A stretch of DNA of 6,215 nucleotides from Pseudomonadota bacterium. Its GTDB lineage: Bacteria; Pseudomonadota; Gammaproteobacteria; Burkholderiales; Sulfuricellaceae. The DNA lies in contig JAJXTJ010000081.1 of assembly GCA_021783895.1 (NCBI GenBank), positions 1-6,215 of the forward strand, given 5' to 3'. Under the pieces are notes generated by a model, which made no database searches, was not told the origin of the DNA, and saw nothing but the letters and a program-made list of their open reading frames with translations. Positions 1 to 6,215 of this stretch are shown here, in pieces. Every line of letters starts with the position of its first letter. Position 1 is the first letter of the stretch. Made by a program: the position numbers and the translations under genes.

Positions 1-116
1 TCGGCGCAGTACGAGCCGACGCCGCCGAGCCCGGCGACAAACACGTGCCTGGATGCCAGCCTGGCGATGCCTTCATCGCCGAGCAGAATATGGGTGCGTT
101 CGAATTGGGGGAGCAA
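1..116 (-). CDS. tcdA: tRNA threonylcarbamoyladenosine dehydratase, N-terminal part
   Basis: The gene runs off the window edge; only about 38 N-terminal residues are visible. They begin LPQFERTHILLGDEG after the initiator and reach the glycine-rich GLGGVGSYCA. In the ThiF/E1-like superfamily this GxGGxGS motif binds ATP. The ERT..LLG.EG..RL lead-in followed by that motif matches TcdA (CsdL/YgdL), which in the cytosol uses ATP to cyclise tRNA N6-threonylcarbamoyladenosine at position 37. The start is TTG (116-114). An in-frame TAA two codons upstream (122-120) rules out a longer form, and AAGGA (129-125) lies 8 nt ahead. It follows the cation diffusion facilitator gene after a 135-bp gap filled by an inverted repeat. 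A different ThiF-family member (MoeB/ThiF) is possible but less likely given the N-terminal sequence. Confidence 0.82.
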   Translation of the reverse strand, partial: MLPQFERTHILLGDEGIARLASRHVFVAGLGGVGSYCA

Positions 117-123
117 GGTTTAT

Positions 124-129
124 ATCCTT
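124..129 (-). promoter_or_regulatory. Ribosome binding site deciding the TTG start of tcdA
   Basis: The minus strand reads AAGGAT ending 7 nt before TTG (116-114). Because TAA sits in frame between this site and the TTG, translation of tcdA must begin at or after the TTG, and no ATG follows in frame within the visible part. The site overlaps a perfect AT-only inverted repeat (TTAAAAA-TAA-TTTTTAA, 128-144) that joins the gene's leader to the end of the upstream repeat element. Confidence 0.7.
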
Positions 130-140
130 AAAAATAATTT

Positions 141-255
141 TTAACCACGGGGTACACGGGGAAAGCAAGAGCTCCCATTCGCCCAACGGACGTGTTGGCG
201 GGGCTATGTGACTTATCGGCTTTTCCCCCGTGATCCCCGTGCGCCCCGTGGTTAA
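141..255. repeat. Intergenic inverted-repeat element, copy 1
   Basis: The 22-bp arms (141-162 and 234-255) are inverted copies with two mismatches, beginning TTAACCACGGGG. Each arm is made of CACGGGG units at 9-nt period: three in the right arm, two in the left, so one unit was lost or never present on the left. The roughly 70-nt core contains CATTCGCCCAAC (176-187), the reverse complement of a motif in the copy at 4804-4937 (11 of 12 bases agree). The core also has a small hairpin, CCAAC (183-187) with GTTGG (194-198). This copy is therefore inverted relative to the other. It has no coding capacity that I believe. It fills the gap between the cation diffusion facilitator gene and tcdA, and its right arm supplies that gene's TAA stop. 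I know no formal name for this family. Confidence 0.8.
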
Positions 256-1163
256 CTGCTTTTTCCATGTTCATGGCGCCCCTTCTCTGATTGCGTTTCC
301 AGCGGCTCGACATGGATAGTCACTGCGGTGTTGGGCAGGGCGAGACCCAGCGCCGCCTCGATCCGGTCGCACAGGGTATGAGCCTCGTTCACCGTACTTT
401 CCCCCGGCACCAGCAGGTGAAGATCGATGAAGCGGCGCGATCCGGATTTGCGGGTACGCAGGTCGTGGAAGGAGGTGCCATTGGGCAATAATTTGCCGAT
501 TTCCGCCTCGATCTGGCCGACCTCCTCGACCGGCAGGGCTGCGTCCATCAGCCCGCTCCAGGAACGCCGCAGCAGGCTGAAACCGGCATAGATGATGTTG
601 AGTCCCACCGCCACCGCCATCAGCGGGTCGAGTATCTGCCACGAGGGCGGCGCGAACATCACCACGCCCAGGCCCGCCACCACCCCCACCGAGGTCCAGA
701 CGTCGGTCAGCAGGTGCTTGGCATCCGCTTCCAGTGTGATGCTGTCGTACTTGACTCCCACCTTGAGCATGGCCCGTGCCGTGGCGAAATTCAGCGCCGC
801 CGCGAGCAATGAAACCATCAGGCCGGGGCCGAGATTTTCCAGCGCAGCGGGATGCAGGAAGCGCCCCACTGCGGCATAGATGATGGATGCCGCCGCCACC
901 AGAATCAGCGCGCCCTCGGCGCCGCTGGAAAAATATTCCGCCTTGTCGTGGCCGTAGGCGTGGTCGACGTCCGCAGGACGGGAAGCGATGATCAGCGCCG
1001 TCAGGGCGATCAGGCCGGCGGCGAGGTTGACCAGCGATTCGACGGCGTCGGAAAGCAGGCTCACCGAACCGGTAAGAAAAAATGCGCCGAATTTCAGCGC
1101 CATCGTCGTGATCGAGGTCACGATCGACAGGTACGCCATGCGCAGGGTGGCTTGTTTTCTCAT
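252..1163 (-). CDS. Cation diffusion facilitator (CDF) family metal efflux transporter
   Basis: This 303-residue inner-membrane protein is of standard CDF length and probably exports a divalent metal (Zn, Fe or Mn) in exchange for protons. Six membrane segments fall in roughly residues 10-200. TM2 carries SDAVESLVN, placing E42 and N46 at the usual DxxxD positions; TM5 carries H150xxxD154. The loop HAYGH (68-72) is a second metal-site signature. The cytoplasmic domain (about 207-288) keeps H233, H249, H262, H284 and E286, closely matching the zinc-site pattern I recall for YiiP. A short tail RHEHG is mildly His-rich. The start codon overlaps the tatD stop as ATGA, and a good AAAGGA site lies 5 nt upstream. 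The TAA stop lies inside the arm of the adjoining repeat. Family assignment is firm; metal specificity cannot be read from the sequence, and N46 in place of Asp argues against copying the FieF/YiiP label. Confidence 0.93.
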   Translation of the reverse strand: MRKQATLRMAYLSIVTSITTMALKFGAFFLTGSVSLLSDAVESLVNLAAGLIALTALIIASRPADVDHAYGHDKAEYFSSGAEGALILVAAASIIYAAVGRFLHPAALENLGPGLMVSLLAAALNFATARAMLKVGVKYDSITLEADAKHLLTDVWTSVGVVAGLGVVMFAPPSWQILDPLMAVAVGLNIIYAGFSLLRRSWSGLMDAALPVEEVGQIEAEIGKLLPNGTSFHDLRTRKSGSRRFIDLHLLVPGESTVNEAHTLCDRIEAALGLALPNTAVTIHVEPLETQSEKGRHEHGKSS

Positions 1164-1924
1164 GCCAGTCCTTTCAGGATCGCCCTGGCATTGGCCGTGG
1201 TCGCCTCCGCCACCTCGGCGACCGCCATCCCGCGCAATTCAGCCAAAGTTTCGGCAATGCGCGGCAAGTATTCCGGGCTGTTGCGCGTCTTGCCGATGAA
1301 TGCCGGCGGAATATCCGGCGCATCGGTTTCGAGCACGATGCTGTCCAGCGGCAGGGTGGCGGCCAACTCGCGCAGTTTGGTGGCGCGGTCGTAAGTCATG
1401 GCGCCGCCGAAGCCGAGCTTGAATCCCAGCTTGATGAATTCCTCCGCCTGCTGGCGGCTGCCGTTGAAGGCATGGGCGATGCCGCCTTTCACCTTGGCTG
1501 AGCGCAAGAACTTCAGCACACTATCCTGCGCCCGGCGGATGTGCAGCAGCACCGGCAAGTCGAACTCCCGCGCGATTTTCAGCTGTTCGGAAAAATAGAA
1601 TTTCTGGCGCTCGCGGTCGTAATCCGGCACGAAAAAGTCCAGGCCGATTTCGCCGATGGCGACCGGTCGGTGCACAACGATCATCTCGCGCAGCGCCGTC
1701 AAATCTTCGTGCTGGGCACTATCCACATACATCGGATGGATGCCCAGCGCCGGAAAGCAGCCGGGATAGCGCCCGCAAGTCGCCAGCAGCGCGGCGAAGC
1801 CGGCTCGTTCCACGCCGGGAACCACGATGACCCCGACCCCCACCGTACGGGCACGCGCCGCCACTTCGTCGCGGTCGGCGGCGAATTCGGCGGCATCCAG
1901 ATGGCAGTGGGTGTCGATCAGCAT
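1160..1924 (-). CDS. TatD family metal-dependent hydrolase, YjjV-like
   Basis: This 254-residue soluble TIM-barrel hydrolase has typical TatD-family length. Metal ligands are visible in order: H6 and H8 (DTHCHLD), E92 (GEIGLD), H128 (LLHIRR), H151 (AHAFNGS) and D201 (LETDAPD). The stretches RQQAEEFIKLGFKLGFGG and LETDAPDIPP resemble E. coli YjjV more than TatD itself. The family is linked to metal-dependent DNase activity and to D-aminoacyl-tRNA-deacylase-like hydrolysis; the physiological substrate here is not known. The ATG is fixed by an in-frame TAA four codons upstream (1936-1934), although the ribosome binding site is weak. The stop overlaps the start of the cation diffusion facilitator gene by 4 nt, so the two genes should share a transcript. 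The 158-bp leader holds a degenerate inverted repeat and a possible promoter. Confidence 0.94.
   Translation of the reverse strand: MLIDTHCHLDAAEFAADRDEVAARARTVGVGVIVVPGVERAGFAALLATCGRYPGCFPALGIHPMYVDSAQHEDLTALREMIVVHRPVAIGEIGLDFFVPDYDRERQKFYFSEQLKIAREFDLPVLLHIRRAQDSVLKFLRSAKVKGGIAHAFNGSRQQAEEFIKLGFKLGFGGAMTYDRATKLRELAATLPLDSIVLETDAPDIPPAFIGKTRNSPEYLPRIAETLAELRGMAVAEVAEATTANARAILKGLA
1169..1174 (-). promoter_or_regulatory. Ribosome binding site of the CDF gene inside tatD
   Basis: AAAGGA on the minus strand lies 5 nt before the ATG at 1163-1161, within the last codons of tatD. With the ATGA stop/start overlap this is the classical arrangement for translational coupling, and it supports the chosen start. 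Confidence 0.7.
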
Positions 1925-1950
1925 GGGTCTATTTTACCTAAAACAGGGCG

Positions 1951-2066
1951 TTTCACCGCAGAGGACACGGAGGACGCAGAGGAAAAACATGAAGCAAAAT
2001 ATAGTCATGCGTTTTCCTCTGATAAACGCTCTATTGGGCCGATATTTTTGAATTCCTCTACGGTTC
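1951..2066. repeat. Degenerate intergenic inverted repeat with GCAGAGG-type arm
   Basis: The left part reads ACCGCAGAGG, ACACGGAGG, ACGCAGAGG, so similar units recur at 9-nt period (1955-1981). Its outer end (1955-1965) pairs with 2054-2064 with one mismatch. The inner part CAGAGGAAAAAC (1977-1988) pairs with GTTTTCCTCTG (2011-2021) with one extra A. The right side is interrupted and has lost most of the tandem units. Architecture and spacing resemble the CACGGGG elements at 141-255 and 4804-4937, but the unit sequence differs and the GTTGGGYGAATG core is not recognisable. It occupies the gap between the ATPase and tatD. It may be a decayed relative or an independent family of similar design. 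Confidence 0.5.
1998..2026 (-). promoter_or_regulatory. Possible sigma-70 promoter upstream of tatD
   Basis: On the minus strand TATATT (2003-1998) matches five of six bases of the -10 consensus. TTTATC (2026-2021), a poor -35, lies 17 nt further upstream. The site is about 75 nt before the tatD ATG and lies within the degenerate repeat. If real it would drive tatD and the cation diffusion facilitator gene separately from the ATPase. The support is weak. Confidence 0.25.
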
Positions 2067-2082
2067 AAGATTTTTGTAAGGC

Positions 2083-4776
<2,694 letters not shown>

Positions 4777-4803
4777 TTATTCTTTAACCCTGGGAAAATC
4801 AGC

Positions 4804-4937
4804 TAACCACGGGGCACACGGGGATCACGGGGATAAAATCAATATGTTATGTCGTTCTGTCCAAGCACCTGTTGGGTGAATGCGTTGATGTCCCAAGTCT
4901 TTAGTTTTCCCCGTGGTCCCCGTGTGCCCCGTGGTTA
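4804..4937. repeat. Intergenic inverted-repeat element, copy 2
   Basis: This is the best-preserved copy: 30-bp arms (4804-4833 and 4908-4937) differ at one position. Each arm starts TAACCACGGGG and contains three CACGGGG units at exact 9-nt period. The 74-nt core carries GTTGGGTGAATG (4871-4882), which matches copy 1 in inverted orientation. It also has a small hairpin of CCAA (4861-4864) and TTGG (4872-4875). The element occupies most of the gap between mutY and the ATPase gene and ends 28 nt before the ATPase ATG. If transcribed it would fold into a long GC-rich stem. No U-tract follows, so it is not a textbook terminator, but it could protect, process or pause the transcript. Confidence 0.85.
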
Positions 4938-4954
4938 GAAAGCTGTTTCTAACC
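4933..4954. repeat. Perfect 9-bp hairpin between mutY and the repeat element
   Basis: GGTTAGAAA (4933-4941) and TTTCTAACC (4946-4954) are perfect inverted copies around a 4-nt loop, starting 6 nt after the mutY stop. One side is the outer end of the adjoining inverted-repeat element, so the other side looks like an extra copy of that element's end. There is no following U-tract, so I do not call it a terminator. Confidence 0.55.
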
Positions 4955-4959
4955 AGCCT

Positions 4960-6051
4960 TTAGGCAAGCGCTTTCAAAATATCCCGCACCGGCTTGGGCA
5001 GCGCCGCCCCCATTGCATCGGCCAAAGTAAGCCACAGCCCCCCCGGCTCGCGTACCCCAAGTTGCGGACCACCCTCACCCCAACCCTCTCCCGCTTGCGG
5101 GCGAGGGAGCAAAGGTGAAGGGCACTTGTTCTGATTTGCCGTCACCTCGAACACCCTCGGCACGATGCGCAGGCGGAAATGGGTGAAGGTATGCTGCCGC
5201 TCAGACAGCGGGCTGACTTCCTTGCCCGCCATGCCGAGGCGGGCAAGCGCGTCCGTCTCCAGAACAGGCACCTCGGGCAAGCTCCACATGCCGCCCCAGA
5301 TGCCGGTGGGCGGCCGCTTTTCCAGGTACACCTCGCCCTGGCGCAGCAGGATCAGCATGGCGGTTTCCTTCTGCGGCAGCGGCTTGCGCGGTTTGGGCGT
5401 GGGTAACTCCGCCACCCGCTTTTCATTGTAGGCGACACAGCCGGAACCGAGGGGGCAAGCGGCACAGGACGGCTTGCGGGTGCACACCGTGGCACCTAGG
5501 TCCATCAGCGCCTGGGTATAGGTTTCGATGCCGGATTCGGGCAGCAGCGCCTCGGCCTGTTGCCACAGCCGGTTTTCCACCGCCTTGACGCCGGGATAGC
5601 CGGCGATGCCGAAACAGCGCACCAGCACGCGCTTGACGTTGCCATCCAGGATCGCACGGCGCTGGCCGAAAGAGAAAGCCAGGATTGCGGCAGCGGTGGA
5701 ACGACCGATGCCGGGCAGCGCCACGACCTGCTCAAGATCGAATGGAAAAATGCCGCCATGCTGCGCCGACACGAGCTGCGCGGCACGGTGCAGATTGCGT
5801 CCGCGTGCGTAGTAGCCGAGCCCGCTCCAGTGGGCGAGCACCTCATCCTGCGACGCGGCGGCGAGGGCGGCGATATCGGGAAAGCGCGCGATGAAACGCT
5901 GGTAATAGGGGATGACGCTGGCGACCTGGGTCTGCTGCAGCATGATTTCCGACAGCCACACCGCATAAGGATCGCGGGTCTGCTGCCAAGGCAGGTCATG
6001 CCTGCCATGATGTTGCTGCCACTCGATCAGGCTCAGGGCGAAGTTTTTCAT
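4960..6051 (-). CDS. mutY: A/G-specific adenine DNA glycosylase MutY
   Basis: MutY removes adenine mispaired with 8-oxoguanine or guanine, preventing G:C to T:A mutations. At 363 residues it is slightly longer than the E. coli protein. The helix-hairpin-helix glycosylase domain covers about 1-220: E35 in LSEIMLQQTQ, hairpin LPGIGRSTAAA (112-122) with S118, catalytic D136 in ILDGNVKRVL. An iron-sulfur motif is formed by C190, C196, C199 and C205. The C-terminal Nudix-like 8-oxoG-recognition domain includes RPPTGIWGGMWSLPE (246-260) and the FTH loop (289-291). Two oddities: the first cysteine pair is spaced CX5C instead of the usual CX6C, and residues about 309-328 are encoded by a REP-like palindrome. 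The ATG lies 10 nt after the AsmA-like stop with no clear ribosome binding site, so coupling is likely; no other in-frame start was found before an upstream stop. Confidence 0.97.
   Translation of the reverse strand: MKNFALSLIEWQQHHGRHDLPWQQTRDPYAVWLSEIMLQQTQVASVIPYYQRFIARFPDIAALAAASQDEVLAHWSGLGYYARGRNLHRAAQLVSAQHGGIFPFDLEQVVALPGIGRSTAAAILAFSFGQRRAILDGNVKRVLVRCFGIAGYPGVKAVENRLWQQAEALLPESGIETYTQALMDLGATVCTRKPSCAACPLGSGCVAYNEKRVAELPTPKPRKPLPQKETAMLILLRQGEVYLEKRPPTGIWGGMWSLPEVPVLETDALARLGMAGKEVSPLSERQHTFTHFRLRIVPRVFEVTANQNKCPSPLLPRPQAGEGWGEGGPQLGVREPGGLWLTLADAMGAALPKPVRDILKALA
5072..5122. repeat. REP-like palindrome embedded in the mutY coding sequence
   Basis: The inner stem pairs CCCTC-T-CCCGC (5084-5094) with GCGGG-C-GAGGG (5097-5107) around a TT centre. 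The outer stem pairs CCCTCACC (5072-5079) with GGTGAAGGG (5114-5122) with one bulged A. This CCCTCACCCCAACCCTCTCCC type is, from general knowledge, a common dispersed intergenic palindrome in proteobacteria. On the minus strand it is read in frame as PSPLLPRPQAGEGWGEG, so it adds about 20 residues to MutY without breaking the frame. Confidence 0.8.
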
Positions 6052-6061
6052 TCCGGAAAAG

Positions 6062-6215
6062 CTACTGAACTGCGGAGGGGTTCAGATTGCCGCCATCCGC
6101 CTTGACATTGAGCTTGATGTTGGAAGACTTGATGCTCGCGACCTTGAGCACGCCGATGCTGAGCTGGCCGCTGGCATTAAGATTATTCAGGAAGCCGAAA
6201 TCCAGCGGCTTTTCG
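6062..6215 (-). CDS. AsmA-like protein, C-terminal end
   Basis: Only the last 50 residues are inside the window, read from 6214 to the TAG at 6064-6062. The sequence LDFGFLNNLNASGQLSIG, then LKVASIKSSNIKLNVKAD and GGNL, resembles the conserved C-terminal AsmA repeat (LxxLNxxGxLxIGxLKVxxxKxSNxxLxxKAxxGxL). AsmA-family proteins are large, membrane-anchored periplasmic proteins linked to outer-membrane lipid homeostasis. In the family members I recall, this segment is followed by well over 100 further residues, often starting with an LYxG motif; here the frame stops at once with NPSAVQ. The gene may be truncated at its 3' end or belong to a shorter branch. It lies 10 nt upstream of mutY in the same direction, so the two are probably co-transcribed. 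Confidence 0.6.
   Translation of the reverse strand, partial: EKPLDFGFLNNLNASGQLSIGVLKVASIKSSNIKLNVKADGGNLNPSAVQ

Noticed and set aside
141..172. CRISPR-like short repeats (repeated CACGGGG units)
   Set aside because: Units are 9 nt and contiguous, with no spacers of regular length and no cas genes.
128..313. A 61-codon minus-strand frame between the cation diffusion facilitator gene and tcdA
   Set aside because: It starts inside the facilitator gene in another frame and reads through the inverted repeat; the His/Gly-rich middle is just the translated CACGGGG units.
252..1163. Naming the cation diffusion facilitator FieF or CzcD
   Set aside because: TM2 has E42/N46 instead of the DxxxD or HxxxD pairs of those proteins, so the metal cannot be inferred from the name.
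4804..4937. Intrinsic terminator for mutY
   Set aside because: The stem is long with a 74-nt loop and is not followed by a U-tract on the minus strand, so it is described as a repeat element instead.
5560..6105. Plus-strand open frame of 181 codons opposite mutY and the AsmA-like end
   Set aside because: It is antisense to a well-supported mutY, spans two genes and shows no known motif.

Overview
The window is a compact chromosomal stretch from a GC-rich proteobacterium. Six genes all lie on the minus strand. The gene set (AsmA-type protein, mutY, a P-type cation ATPase, a YjjV-type TatD hydrolase, a cation diffusion facilitator and tcdA) and the protein sequences suggest a betaproteobacterium, perhaps of the Nitrosomonadales/Gallionellaceae type. 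That placement is inferred from remembered family members, not from a search.

Reading along the minus strand from high to low coordinates: the 3' end of an AsmA-like gene (6215-6062) is followed 10 nt later by mutY (6051-4960). A 183-bp gap follows, then an 897-residue P-type ATPase (4776-2083), a 158-bp gap, tatD (1924-1160), and a cation diffusion facilitator gene (1163-252) that overlaps tatD by 4 nt. A 135-bp gap then leads to the TTG-started 5' end of tcdA (116-1), which runs out of the window. There is no gene-free stretch over 300 bases, and no tRNA, rRNA, CRISPR array or transposase gene was seen.

The most distinctive feature is in the gaps. Each of the three larger gaps holds an inverted-repeat element. 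Two (141-255 and 4804-4937) are clearly the same family: arms built from CACGGGG units at 9-nt period, a core of about 70 nt with a shared GTTGGGYGAATG motif, and a small central CCAA/TTGG hairpin. The third (1951-2066) is degenerate, with a GCAGAGG-type version of the same 9-nt arm. A separate REP-like palindrome (5072-5122) has been absorbed in frame into the C-terminal domain of mutY.

The genes do not form one pathway. MutY acts in oxidative DNA repair, TatD is a metal-dependent nuclease-like hydrolase, and TcdA modifies tRNA. The ATPase and the diffusion facilitator are both cation transporters and flank tatD. tatD and the facilitator gene are almost certainly co-transcribed and translationally coupled. 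The ATPase carries an unusual M6 ion-site change that leaves its substrate open.
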